Shown: piece after piece, positions 1 to 8,793 of the stretch | How the letters are laid out: each line of letters opens with the position of its first letter | Position numbering within the stretch: position 1 is the first letter of the stretch | DNA from: Streptomyces liangshanensis | GTDB taxonomy: Bacteria; Actinomycetota; Actinomycetes; Streptomycetales; Streptomycetaceae | Length of the DNA: 64,000 bases | Assembly: GCF_011694815.1 (NCBI RefSeq) | Contig: NZ_CP050177.1 | Coordinates: 6,393,501-6,457,500, forward strand | Direction of reading: 5' to 3' | The notes under the pieces: generated by a model | What the model was told of the DNA's origin: nothing | Database searches by the model: none | The model's input: the letters and a program-made list of their open reading frames with translations, nothing else | Position numbers and translations under genes: made by a program

Positions 1-607
1 CGTCCCCGCCCCCCTCCATCAGGAGCGGAGCCCCGACATGAACGTGAAGGCGGGGACGCCGCAGCGGCGCGGTGGCCAGCCCCGCCCACTGCTTCGCGAC
101 CGACCCGGAGACGACCCGGCGCGCGCCGGCCTGGCCGACCGGGATGACCGGCGCCCCCGTCCGCTCCGCGAGCCGGGCGAGCCCGCGGCGGAAGGCACCC
201 GGCGCGGCCTCGGCCGCGTCCTTGCGGTCGGGCAGCCCGCCCTCGGCGTAGATCAGGATGTGCCGCCCCCGCTCCAGCGCTTCCTGGGCGAGATCGAGCG
301 ACCGGGACGCGCGCGGATCGCCGCGATGCACGGGGATGTGGCCTTCCCGGGCGAGGACGCCACCGAGCACGGGTATGCGCCAGAGACCGGCGGTCGCCAT
401 GACCACGGGCCGGGTACCGAGGCGCTGCAACGCGGCCAGCACGATCGCCGGATCCGCGAGTGAACTGTGGTTGGCGACAACGATCCCGACCGGGAGCCGC
501 TCGGCCCCTTCGTCGACCGTGACCGTCAACTGCCCGAAGACGGGAACCACATGACGAGCAAGGCGGCTGAGCACGAGCAACTCCACTTCACTAGGGACGC
601 CCCCCAT
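1..607 (-). CDS. 1-acyl-glycerol-3-phosphate acyltransferase (PlsC-type), 3' end outside window
   Basis: The reading frame starts with ATG at 607 and stays open to the left edge, so at least 202 residues are visible and the C-terminus is missing. The acyltransferase signature NHSSLAD, with catalytic His and Asp in the HX4D pattern, lies near residues 50-56. It is followed by a VHRGDPRASRS segment and an IYAEGGLPD segment that takes the place of the usual EGTR phosphate-binding block. PlsC-family enzymes transfer an acyl chain to lysophosphatidate or related acceptors at the cytoplasmic membrane. I see no strong N-terminal membrane helix in the visible part, and the exact acceptor cannot be told. 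The family call is firm; the substrate is inference. Confidence 0.8.
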   Translation of the reverse strand, partial: MGGVPSEVELLVLSRLARHVVPVFGQLTVTVDEGAERLPVGIVVANHSSLADPAIVLAALQRLGTRPVVMATAGLWRIPVLGGVLAREGHIPVHRGDPRASRSLDLAQEALERGRHILIYAEGGLPDRKDAAEAAPGAFRRGLARLAERTGAPVIPVGQAGARRVVSGSVAKQWAGLATAPLRRPRLHVHVGAPLLMEGGGD

Positions 608-712
608 AGTCCCCGCCAAGCCCCCCACACACCTGAGCCCCCGTACTCATTCACCCGCCATGCCCGCACGAGCCGCCGCGCGCGCCGTACCCACGGCCCA
701 CTTCGGCGCGGC

Positions 713-2476
713 TCAGACGCGGTGCACCGTGTGCAGCGTCCTGGCGTAGGTGCCCGTGCCGTCCAGGAGGGAAGCGCCGCCGAGGCCGGCCATGGTGGGC
801 CCGTTCGCGGTCTTGCGGCTGGAGAGGAAGCAGCGCCGGCCGGCCGCGTCCCCGCCCAGGTAGATGCCGACATGGTCGACGGTGGCCGTCGGATTGTCGT
901 CCCCGGAGTCGGCGTTGAACAGCACCAGGTCACCGGCCTGGAGCAGGGCAGCGGCGGGCGGCCCGGCGCCGTCGGTCCGGTCGACGCGCACGCCGGGCAG
1001 GTAGTCCGCCATGTGCCGGGACTGGCGGGGGATGCGCAGCCGGGAGGTGTCCTGGCCCGCGGCCAGCGGCACGCCCATGTGGTACCCGTACACCATGCGC
1101 GTGTAGCCCGAGCAGTCGAGATGGCCGACCTGCTTGCTCGACGGCCCCGTGTGGACGCCGTCCTCGAAGGTCCAGCCGATGTCCATGTACTCGTGGAAGT
1201 CGGCCCCTTCCTGGGGGAAGCCCTGAGGATCCAGGGAGCCGTATCCCGCTTCGCCGAGCACCTGCCTCCCCTGGGCCGGTCCTGCCCCGGCCGTCACGGC
1301 CGGGGCCCCCGCGAGGAACATCGCCGCGTGCGCGAGCACGTCCGGAGCGGTGGAGCCGACCCAGCCGCGTACGGTCCGCTCGACCTCGTCGGTCCATGAG
1401 CCGTCGAAGGGCCGGGACAGCACACGCACCCAGTCGCCGTGCGTGACATTCGCCGGGACGTCCCAACGCGCCGCGTCGACCTGGAAGCGGCTGACCCGGA
1501 GCGTGACGGGCAGGTTGGTGCACCCGCTGTTGGCCAGCGCCCGCAGGCCCACCCGGCCCTTCGTGAAGGTGGAGTCACTGACGTCGACGGCCCACGCGGA
1601 CGGCTCCGCCGCCCCCGCACGCCATGCCTTGGCCTGGATGCGGGCGCCCTCACGACGCACCCGGATCGTCCAGTCGGTCCCCGCGGAGACGCCCGTGGCG
1701 AGCGTCAGGGCCGGGGCCAGCTGGGTGACCGTGTCGGAGACCTCCTTCTCGACCCGCAGTTCGACCGTGCTCGTGGTGAGGAAGGACAGCCTGGCCCGAT
1801 AATTGTTGTGCGTGTCCTGGTAGCCGAAGGACAGCGCGTACGAACAGGCCTGACCGGTGGGCACCTTGTCGAACCGGGCCACCGAGCGCACGTCGACGTC
1901 GGTGATCTCGTCGTCGCGCAGACTCGCGTGACGGCTGGCGTTGTCGGTGGTGAGGGCGATGACCCCGGCGCCCGGCACCACCGAGTAGTCGGGATCGACG
2001 GGCCCGAGGGTCGACCAGCTGCCGCCGCCGGGGGAGGTGCCCCAGTACCGCCGCTCCGAGTCCGGCACCGACAGGTCCGGCAGGGTGCGCCGGAAGTCGT
2101 CCACGAAAGGCGACTTGTCCTCGCTGAACGTACGCGGCGGCCCGGCCAGCACGACGGTCCTCGCACCGTGGGTCAGCAGCGCGACCCGCTTGCCGCCGGA
2201 GCTTACTTCCGTACGGGCCGGCGTCCCAGGGAGCACGGTCGCGGTGAGCGCGGCATCCAGGGTTACGGAGACGAAGTGGGACGCGTCCAGCGGAGCGAGG
2301 GTCACGGAGGAAGGCGTCGAGACGGGAGCGGCCGACGTCGCGAAAGGCCGCACGGACGCGGCCGGGCCGGCGGCGCGCACGGCGGCGGTGGCCGGGCCGC
2401 CGAGCGGGACAGAGGCGGCGGAGGCGGCGAGAGAGACCAGCAGACGGCGCCGAGAGGGGGAAACCATACGGCACAT
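713..2476 (-). CDS. secreted protein with laminin-G-like middle and NlpC/P60-type catalytic domain
   Basis: 587 residues. I chose ATG 2476 because GGGAGG lies 10 bases upstream; ATG 2467 is possible. The N-terminus SRRRLL followed by a long Ala-rich hydrophobic stretch looks like a Tat-type signal peptide. Residues of about 120-380 resemble a concanavalin/laminin-G-like jelly roll (FGYQDTHNNYRARLSF, then repeated beta strands). The C-terminal third fits an NlpC/P60-type peptidase: Cys455 in LDCSGYTR and His535 in VDHVGIYLG are the expected nucleophile and base. NlpC/P60 enzymes usually cut peptidoglycan stem peptides. A carbohydrate-binding-like domain ahead of one fits an extracytoplasmic cell-wall enzyme. 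It is transcribed away from the CHAT cluster, with 183 bases between them. Substrate and any tie to the neighbouring cluster are not shown. Confidence 0.75.
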   Translation of the reverse strand: MCRMVSPSRRRLLVSLAASAASVPLGGPATAAVRAAGPAASVRPFATSAAPVSTPSSVTLAPLDASHFVSVTLDAALTATVLPGTPARTEVSSGGKRVALLTHGARTVVLAGPPRTFSEDKSPFVDDFRRTLPDLSVPDSERRYWGTSPGGGSWSTLGPVDPDYSVVPGAGVIALTTDNASRHASLRDDEITDVDVRSVARFDKVPTGQACSYALSFGYQDTHNNYRARLSFLTTSTVELRVEKEVSDTVTQLAPALTLATGVSAGTDWTIRVRREGARIQAKAWRAGAAEPSAWAVDVSDSTFTKGRVGLRALANSGCTNLPVTLRVSRFQVDAARWDVPANVTHGDWVRVLSRPFDGSWTDEVERTVRGWVGSTAPDVLAHAAMFLAGAPAVTAGAGPAQGRQVLGEAGYGSLDPQGFPQEGADFHEYMDIGWTFEDGVHTGPSSKQVGHLDCSGYTRMVYGYHMGVPLAAGQDTSRLRIPRQSRHMADYLPGVRVDRTDGAGPPAAALLQAGDLVLFNADSGDDNPTATVDHVGIYLGGDAAGRRCFLSSRKTANGPTMAGLGGASLLDGTGTYARTLHTVHRV

Positions 2477-2659
2477 GATCCGACGACCTCCCGGACGCGC
2501 CAACCCGGCCGCGGCCGGGCCGCGGACGGGGAGCCGGAACAAGAGACCTCCGCCGAGTCCGGCCCGGATCCGCACCGGGTGAACTTGGTGAACTTCCCTG
2601 ACAGGTCACGAAAGATTCGGAATAGTGAAACCGGCTACTCGAAAAGGGAAGGGCGGTCC

Positions 2660-3052
2660 GTGAGTTCCAGGATCGAGATTGTCGGCGGGCCGCTGTCGCC
2701 TGCCGATCTGAAGGATGCGCTTGCGTCCCACATCGACGACGCTGGCGTACGGCTCGATGTCGACGGGCGTACCAGCCTGTATCGCGGCGGATCCGGGACG
2801 GAGTTGCTGGTGGCGTACGTCGGCGGTGGGGCGACGGCTCTCTCCGCCCTCATCACCGGCGTGTTCGCACTGCTGGCCATGCGTCAGGGCCAGGGCCAGG
2901 AATCCGCTGCCGACACCGACGGCGCGAAGATCGTGCTCCACGGCGCCGACGGCAGCAGCGTCGAATGCCCGGCCAACGCCACACGCGAGGAACTCGTCCA
3001 ACTGGTCGAACTGGCCCGCAAGCTCGGCAGTTCGACCATCGAACTGCCGTGA
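2660..3052 (+). CDS. small membrane protein, EACC1-like component of a CHAT conflict system
   Basis: 130 residues from GTG 2660, preceded by GGAAGGG. Three parts are visible: a short alpha/beta head (residues 1-46, starting SSRIEIVGG), one hydrophobic helix (about 48-74), and a cytoplasmic-looking tail with two short strands and a helix (90-128). Size and layout match the effector-associated constant component 1 (EACC1) proteins described computationally beside peptidase and CHAT effectors in actinobacteria. Its stop codon overlaps the GTG of the next gene (GTGA), so the two are probably translationally coupled. By analogy it would anchor or sense at the membrane for the downstream proteins. 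The EACC1 assignment rests on layout and context, not on a profile search. Confidence 0.6.
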   Translation: MSSRIEIVGGPLSPADLKDALASHIDDAGVRLDVDGRTSLYRGGSGTELLVAYVGGGATALSALITGVFALLAMRQGQGQESAADTDGAKIVLHGADGSSVECPANATREELVQLVELARKLGSSTIELP

Positions 3053-4740
3053 CCGGCACCGCACTCGGCCCGCTCTGGGCCGACCAGGCGACCGTACGCC
3101 GCTCAGCACCCCGCCTCGATCCCGTGCTCGGATCGGCGGAGCGTCCGGTCGACCCACCGGATCCCGGTGCGATCCGCGAACTGCTGGACCGCCTCTTCGC
3201 CGCGCGGGACGGCGAGACGCTGGAGCTGCTCGGCGACCGGCTGACGGAGTGGCTGCACCTGACCGAAGCCTTACGTGAACACCCCCGTCAACGGGACGAG
3301 TTGGCCTCCCTGACGCAGTCCGCGTACATGGAGGCCTGTCTGTGCCGGGATAGTTTGATGTCCCGGGTGGGTCCCAAGGTGATGGCCCTCGGGATTCTGT
3401 CGGCAAAGCTTGCCGAGCCGGAAACGGACGCGACGACCGGGCCCGGCGAGTCCGACACCTCTCGCGGCACGCCCGACCCCGCGGTCATGGCGGATTCCGT
3501 CGTCAATGGGCTCATTCCTCTGCTGGCCGGCCCCGCCCTGCTGCGGCAGCCCCACGGGCCGGACCTCCTCCACCTGGGCCTGTTGGTCCCCCGACTGCTC
3601 GACGTCGTCGACGCGTCCCTGGAACGGAATACCCACCTCGCGCTCGCCGTGGCCGATTGGGTGGGCCGACAGTTACGGCAGCCCGACCGGCCGGAGCCGC
3701 CCGAAGCGCTGCGGACCCGTGCCCGGGACCTGGAGGAGCGCTGCGAGCGCCGCATGGCCGAGGTCGAAGGCCGGCTCGGTCTGACCACGGCCGCTCTGGA
3801 CGCCGCCGAGCAGGCCGCGTACCGGACGATGTACGTCCTGCATCAGCCCGAGGACGCCCGGCGGCTCGCCCACCGGTGTCTTCGGACCGGAGACCGGCTG
3901 CTCACCGTGCCGGACGACACCTCCGACGAGCGGCTGGACCTCCTCAACCGCCTCTTCAAGGTGAGCCGCCTGACCGGCGATGTCACGGTGGTGATGGAAC
4001 GGTCCGAGCGATTGCAACGGCACGTCCGCGCGCGAGGCCTGCGGCATGAGCGCGCGGAGCGCTGGGAGGACGCGGCGGACTCCTACTCCAACCTCGGCTT
4101 CCGCTACTTCGCGGCCGCCGAGTACACCGGGGTGTCCCGGATTTACGAACTCGCCGTCTACTTCTTCGACAAGGCGGACGTGCTTCGCGCCCGGGCCCCG
4201 GAAACGGACACCGGGGAGGCATCCGGCTACCGGTTCCTGGAGAGCGAGGGTTTCGTCTACGGCGCCTCGGCGCGACTCGCCGAGCCGAACGCGGCCGCGG
4301 AGTTGTACGAGCGGGCCGCGTCGGCGCACGCCCGGGCGGCCCGGATGACATTCCAGTCGGGGGGTCTGTTCAGTCTGTACACGACGGCCGGAGAGTTCTT
4401 CAACGCCCATGCCTCTCTGGCCCGTTGCGCACAAGCCACGAACTTCACCGCGCTCCTGGGCCTCCTCGGCGACGCGGCCGACAACCTGCGCGTGGACGTC
4501 ACCCAGAGCGTCTTCCCCCTCTACGGGGCCACGGTCGTCCGTCTCGCCCGGGGTGAGGCGGACCCCTGCACCGCAGACATGGTGCACGGGCTCGGCCATA
4601 CCCTCCACCCCGAGGGCGAGCGCCTCGCAGCCACGGCGCGTACCGCCGCGACCGCTCTCGCCTCCGCTGACCTGCCGGCGTTCCGCGACGCAGTGCGTGC
4701 GCTCTCCCGCCTCTTCATCTTTCTGTACCCGCTGGGATGA
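3049..4740 (+). CDS. helical-repeat protein of the CHAT cluster, function unknown
   Basis: 563 residues from GTG 3049, which overlaps the preceding stop by four bases. I recognise no catalytic motif. The protein is rich in Leu, Ala, Arg and Glu and appears almost wholly alpha-helical. Helix-pair segments such as DAADSYSNLGFRYF and AAAELYERAASAHARAA (roughly residues 340-450) read like TPR-type repeats. The N-terminal 60 residues are less regular. TPR-like scaffolds commonly accompany CHAT proteases and bind the activating partner, so a sensor or adaptor role is a reasonable inference. Only 7 bases separate it from the next gene, so it belongs to the same four-gene transcript. Confidence 0.65.
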   Translation: MTGTALGPLWADQATVRRSAPRLDPVLGSAERPVDPPDPGAIRELLDRLFAARDGETLELLGDRLTEWLHLTEALREHPRQRDELASLTQSAYMEACLCRDSLMSRVGPKVMALGILSAKLAEPETDATTGPGESDTSRGTPDPAVMADSVVNGLIPLLAGPALLRQPHGPDLLHLGLLVPRLLDVVDASLERNTHLALAVADWVGRQLRQPDRPEPPEALRTRARDLEERCERRMAEVEGRLGLTTAALDAAEQAAYRTMYVLHQPEDARRLAHRCLRTGDRLLTVPDDTSDERLDLLNRLFKVSRLTGDVTVVMERSERLQRHVRARGLRHERAERWEDAADSYSNLGFRYFAAAEYTGVSRIYELAVYFFDKADVLRARAPETDTGEASGYRFLESEGFVYGASARLAEPNAAAELYERAASAHARAARMTFQSGGLFSLYTTAGEFFNAHASLARCAQATNFTALLGLLGDAADNLRVDVTQSVFPLYGATVVRLARGEADPCTADMVHGLGHTLHPEGERLAATARTAATALASADLPAFRDAVRALSRLFIFLYPLG

Positions 4741-4747
4741 GGGACTC

Positions 4748-5842
4748 ATGCCCCAAGAAGCTTTGTTCCCCCGCCTGTTCCTGCACGAGGACGTCTCCCC
4801 CGTCCCGCTGCGGAAGGCGAAGAACGGGTTGGACATGCCCGATTCGGCCCTCCCGGTCCGTATCGGCGACCTCCGCGCCACCTTCGACGGTCCAGGCCTG
4901 ACACCCACGATCGAGTGGGGGGACAGCTGGACCACCTCGAAGGCGGCGATCGAGGAATCGTTCCGGACGGAGTTCGCCCGCGTCCTGGAGTACGCCCGCC
5001 CACTCGCGGCCCGGCTCCGCGTCGCCGCCCGTGACACCTCCGACAGCTCCGGTACGGACGTGGCCTTCGAGCAACCACGCACGGTCCACGGCCGGGGGAG
5101 GGCCGCGCGAACGGGCGGTCACCGGCTCCACCGCGCTGTGGCCGACGCCGTACGTGCCTCCGGTCGTCAGCCCAGTCCGTTCGGTTCGCGGGTCACCGAC
5201 CTGGAGCACTGGTCGGCGACGGTCGACGAGCTGTTCTCCCCGTTGCCGCCCGCGTCCGCCGAGGTTCTGGCGGTGACCTACGACTTCCTGCCGGTACTCA
5301 CCGAGTGGCTACGGGCCGACGCGATGTCCTCCGGAGCCGTGCGGCACCTGATCAGGGCGGATCTCGGCCTGCCCGCTGAGGCGTACGCCTACCGCGAGAC
5401 AGTCCCGCGGCTGAGGCCGGCCGTCCGCAGCACGCTCTCCCTGCTGGCCCGCGGCCGGCAGGAGAGACGGGGCGACCGCATGGCCGGGCAGCGAAGCATG
5501 ACACAAGCCGTGTTCGCCCTTCAGGACGCCTTCCCACGCGGGCAGGGCCGGGTGGAACTGGGCATCGTGTTCGCCGAGAACCCAGGCGCGACCGGCTACG
5601 TCGTGCCGGCCGTCGGCCTGCGCATCCCGGCGCCGCGAGACGGTCACGCTCTCCGGCTGACGGACGGCACGGTCGCCCGCCTGTCCGCGCCGCCGTGGAC
5701 CATGGGCTCGGTCTGGGACCCACCCGGCGAGGAACCCGACGGCGAGGAGCCCTGCGGACAACAACCCCAGGACGAACATCACCGCGAGGAAAGGCCCCGC
5801 GGCAGGCAGCGGCTGCGCGGCTGGGGGCGCCACAGTGACTGA
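4748..5842 (+). CDS. uncharacterised protein of the CHAT cluster
   Basis: 364 residues from ATG 4748, seven bases after the previous stop. Its end overlaps the GTG of the CHAT gene by eight bases. The first 80 residues look like a small globular domain (VRIGDLRATF, then IEWGDSWTTS), followed by a helical region. Residues of about 215-300 form another compact block containing VELGIVFAENPGATGYVVP. The last 40 residues are a charged, Gln/Glu/Arg-rich tail that is probably disordered. I recognise no named family. Position between a helical-repeat protein and a CHAT protease suggests a dedicated partner, perhaps one of the CHAT-and-TPR-associated components, but the sequence alone does not prove it. 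Confidence 0.55.
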   Translation: MPQEALFPRLFLHEDVSPVPLRKAKNGLDMPDSALPVRIGDLRATFDGPGLTPTIEWGDSWTTSKAAIEESFRTEFARVLEYARPLAARLRVAARDTSDSSGTDVAFEQPRTVHGRGRAARTGGHRLHRAVADAVRASGRQPSPFGSRVTDLEHWSATVDELFSPLPPASAEVLAVTYDFLPVLTEWLRADAMSSGAVRHLIRADLGLPAEAYAYRETVPRLRPAVRSTLSLLARGRQERRGDRMAGQRSMTQAVFALQDAFPRGQGRVELGIVFAENPGATGYVVPAVGLRIPAPRDGHALRLTDGTVARLSAPPWTMGSVWDPPGEEPDGEEPCGQQPQDEHHREERPRGRQRLRGWGRHSD

Positions 5843-8375
5843 CCTGTTGGCGCGAGCCCATGAACGGATCGACGCGGGCGACCTCGCCACGGCGGCCGGG
5901 CTGCTGGAGCAACTGGACAGGCCCGGGGCGGGCCTTGAAGTCGTGGTCAACATCGATCTCGCCCGCTGCCACATCGCCACCGTCTCCGACGAACACCGTG
6001 CCCTCTTCGGGCCGGCACTGGCCCGGATCGCCGAGCGCACAGATGTCCCTCACGACCCGACGCTCGCTCCCCGCTGGCACTTCTACCGCGTCACCGGTGA
6101 CCTGCTGACGCACGGCACGGCCGTAGCAGAGCACGTGCGGGAGTTCGCCGAGGCCGTCGCGCGGCTCGGCGTCGAGGCGGAGAACGCGCAGCTCCTCGTG
6201 CAGCTGCTGGCGAACCTGCGCGTCCACGGCCGGGAGGACCTGGCGGGCCCGCTGCACCGATGGGCCCGGCGACTGGACGTACCCGGGGACACGGACTGGG
6301 ACACCTGGCACGAGCTGGCGTACGTGCTTCGGACCACCGGCGCCGGAGCCGAGGCCGAGCGGATCTGCACAGCCATCCTCGCGGCCGGACCCGCGCGTAC
6401 GCGCGTCGGGGCCGGCATCACCCTGAGCGTCCACCTTGCCGGTGAGGACCGGCACGACGAGGCATACGCTCTGCTGACCGAGGCGCTGGAGACCGCTGAC
6501 CGCGAGGGCTGGCGCGACCTCGCGGACGCCGCCCGGAACAACCTGATGGCAACGCATCTGGTGGCGGGCAGGACCGAACACCTGGAGAGCGACGTACGCG
6601 CGTGGCTGGCCGACATCGCCGCGCGCCGCGCCGAGCCGCCCGCCGTGGCCGTAGGGCTCCGTACCGTCCGCGCTCTGCGGGCCGCGGGCCGGGACCTGCT
6701 CGCCCTTGATGTGCTCACGCTGTACACGGACCGGGACTGGTCGGCGGAATCGGACGCCGAGCAACTCGCCTGGCTGGAAGCCATCGTGGACGTCTTCCAG
6801 GTGTTGTCCGACGATGCCGCCGCGGCGGACCTGAGCGTGCGCGCGATCGGCATCGACGAGCGTCTGTCCCGGTCGGCGGTCGCCCGCTTCGGCCCGGACG
6901 ACTACGACCGGATCGGCCGCGCCTACGACCTCCTGGTGACGTTCCACTCCGACTTGGAGCGGCTCGACGCCACCACCGAAGCCCGGGCGCTCTTCTACAC
7001 CGAAGCCGCGAAGGAGGCGGCCTTCTCCCGCGCGCTGCCGGGCATGGCGAACGGTCCCCTGCGGGACGAGGCCGCTCAGGAGGCGAGGGGCCTGGTGATG
7101 GAGCTGGCCCGGCTGGAGACGGCGGCCGAGGTACGGCTGCAAGGAGACCTGGCGGCCGTGACAGACCTCCCGGGCGGGAGCACTCGTGCGACCAGCCGGA
7201 TCCGGATCACCCCCGCGTACGCCAACGAACAGGTCCGTGAGCGTCGGGGCACCGTGATCCGGGAGCGGCTGCGGCACCTACGGCAGGCGCCGGCCGGCGG
7301 GGCCGGGAAGCGCGTCGGTTCGTTTCTCGGTCCTGAGCCGCGGGATCTTGCCCAGGCGCCATGGCCGGAAGGCACGGTGGGCCTGGCACAGCGACTCGAT
7401 CGCGCCGAGAGCGAACTGGTGACGTATCTCGTGGGCGCGCACGGTTTCGCCCACCGCAGTGCCGTTGACGTCAATCCGGCCGTACTGGACGCCTTGCTGA
7501 CCGTCCTCAGCCAGACCCCGGAGGACGAGATCGACCACATCACCGGGCGACTGGCCGACCTGCTGCTGCCCGGCGCCGTCCGGGACGGACTCGACGCCCA
7601 CGGCGCCGACACTCTGGTCATCTCCGGCGACACGACGGCGCAGACCGTGCCCTGGGAGGCCCTCGGTACCGGCGACGACCGGCTCGGGCTGCGGTTCTCC
7701 TTGTGCAGGACGCCCTCCCTGCTGCGCGGCGTGGCCCAGCTCTCCACCCCGGCGAACCCGGCCGTCGAGCGGGCTCTCGTTGTCGCCGACCCGACCGGCG
7801 ACCTTCCGGCGGCGGCAGCGGAGGGCGCGATGCTGCATCACCTGCTCACGGCGCGCGGCGTGGCGACGACCGTACTGCCCGCCTGCACCCGCGGTGAGTT
7901 CCTCGCCGAACTGCCCCACCACACGCTGGTCCATTTCGCCGGCCACACCAATTACCTGCGAACCGACCCTGCATCCAGCCACTTCCTCCTGGCCGACGGC
8001 CCGCTCACGGCCGACGAACTCGCGCGGGTTCCCGTACACCCGGACTCCCTGTTCGTCCTGGGCTCGTGCGAGTCGGCGCAATCCGGCCAGGAGCCCGGCT
8101 TCGGTAACTCCTTCGGAATCGGCACAGTCCTCCTGCTCCAAGGCGCCGCCTCCGTGATCGGCGGCAACTGGTCGGCCGGCGACGCCCGCAGCCTCGCCCA
8201 GAGCGAGTGCCTGTACGCGCATCTGCTCGCTGGGCGAACGGTGAGCGAAGCGCTGAGAGCCGCCCGCCGGGACCTCCACGGACGGGGAGAGCCGACCTCT
8301 TCCTGGGCGCTGTTGACGGTGATGGGCGACCCCTTCGCCCGGCTCCGTACCGTGCGGGCCCATACTCTTTCCTGA
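5835..8375 (+). CDS. CHAT-domain (caspase-like) cysteine protease with helical-repeat N-terminus
   Basis: 846 residues from GTG 5835. The first 450 or so residues are helical and repeat-like (for example AAGLLEQL, AYALLTEALETADREGW), consistent with TPR-type repeats. The C-terminal 280 residues form a CHAT domain, of the caspase/separase fold. The catalytic dyad is visible: His704 in VHFAGHTNY and Cys745 in LGSCESAQSG. The GTVLLLQGAASVIGGNW block and the closing LLTVMGDPFARLR are also typical. CHAT proteases paired with TPR modules act in programmed responses, including cutting partner proteins to trigger immunity or cell death in other bacteria. Here it is the likely effector of the four-gene set. 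Both catalytic residues are intact. Target and trigger are unknown. Confidence 0.85.
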   Translation: MTDLLARAHERIDAGDLATAAGLLEQLDRPGAGLEVVVNIDLARCHIATVSDEHRALFGPALARIAERTDVPHDPTLAPRWHFYRVTGDLLTHGTAVAEHVREFAEAVARLGVEAENAQLLVQLLANLRVHGREDLAGPLHRWARRLDVPGDTDWDTWHELAYVLRTTGAGAEAERICTAILAAGPARTRVGAGITLSVHLAGEDRHDEAYALLTEALETADREGWRDLADAARNNLMATHLVAGRTEHLESDVRAWLADIAARRAEPPAVAVGLRTVRALRAAGRDLLALDVLTLYTDRDWSAESDAEQLAWLEAIVDVFQVLSDDAAAADLSVRAIGIDERLSRSAVARFGPDDYDRIGRAYDLLVTFHSDLERLDATTEARALFYTEAAKEAAFSRALPGMANGPLRDEAAQEARGLVMELARLETAAEVRLQGDLAAVTDLPGGSTRATSRIRITPAYANEQVRERRGTVIRERLRHLRQAPAGGAGKRVGSFLGPEPRDLAQAPWPEGTVGLAQRLDRAESELVTYLVGAHGFAHRSAVDVNPAVLDALLTVLSQTPEDEIDHITGRLADLLLPGAVRDGLDAHGADTLVISGDTTAQTVPWEALGTGDDRLGLRFSLCRTPSLLRGVAQLSTPANPAVERALVVADPTGDLPAAAAEGAMLHHLLTARGVATTVLPACTRGEFLAELPHHTLVHFAGHTNYLRTDPASSHFLLADGPLTADELARVPVHPDSLFVLGSCESAQSGQEPGFGNSFGIGTVLLLQGAASVIGGNWSAGDARSLAQSECLYAHLLAGRTVSEALRAARRDLHGRGEPTSSWALLTVMGDPFARLRTVRAHTLS

Positions 8376-8425
8376 CCGTGGAGCCCCCGAACCGCCCGGG
8401 GCCGGACAAGATCCCGCACACACGA

Positions 8426-8463
8426 AGAACTCCCAGCCCGGACGAATCCGTACTGGGAGTTCT
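8426..8463. terminator. bidirectional hairpin between CHAT gene and tRNA-Leu
   Basis: An 11-bp perfect stem (AGAACTCCCAG against CTGGGAGTTCT) closes a 16-base loop. Inside the loop CGGA and TCCG can pair and lengthen the structure. It sits 50 bases after the CHAT stop and 35 bases beyond the 3' end of the opposite-strand tRNA, so it can end both transcripts. Confidence 0.7.
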
Positions 8464-8498
8464 CTGAAGCCGAGCGGGACGTTCGTGTGAACTGTCCC

Positions 8499-8586
8499 TG
8501 GTGTCCGAGGGGGGACTTGAACCCCCACGCCCGATAAAGGGCACTAGCACCTCAAGCTAGCGCGTCTGCCATTCCGCCACCCGGAC
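8499..8586 (-). tRNA. tRNA-Leu (anticodon GAG), CCA encoded
   Basis: Read on the minus strand, the acceptor GTCCGGG pairs with CTCGGAC with one G-T pair. The D-arm GTGGCGGAATGGCAGAC is leucine-like. The anticodon stem CTAGC/GCTAG carries loop TTGAGGT, giving anticodon GAG for CTC and CTT codons. A long variable arm follows, then GGGGGTTCAAGTCCCCC as the T-arm, discriminator A and an encoded CCA at 8499-8501. The length without CCA, 85 bases, suits a class II tRNA. Its 3' end faces the CHAT cluster. Confidence 0.95.
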
Positions 8587-8793
8587 CGGGTGTCCGTCGG
8601 GCGGCGCTGGGCCGTTCCGACGTGGAAAACCATAGCAAACAATCGGGGGTGCCCGATCACCGCCCGGTCGGTGTGACAGGCGTATGACAGCCGGTGCCAC
8701 GGCGGGGTACGCCCTTGGGGTGGGGGCCTCCGGCACGGGAGTATGGGAGGAGTATCAGGAGGACCACCAGCAACGACCGTGGGAGTGAGCAGC

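Noticed and set aside
2477..2575. Longer N-terminus for the NlpC/P60-type protein from 2575
   Set aside because: The added residues lack a ribosome site and would bury the twin-arginine signal peptide.
1..8499. Attachment-site repeat of the tRNA-Leu 3' end
   Set aside because: No second copy of the T-arm/acceptor sequence was found to the left within the window.
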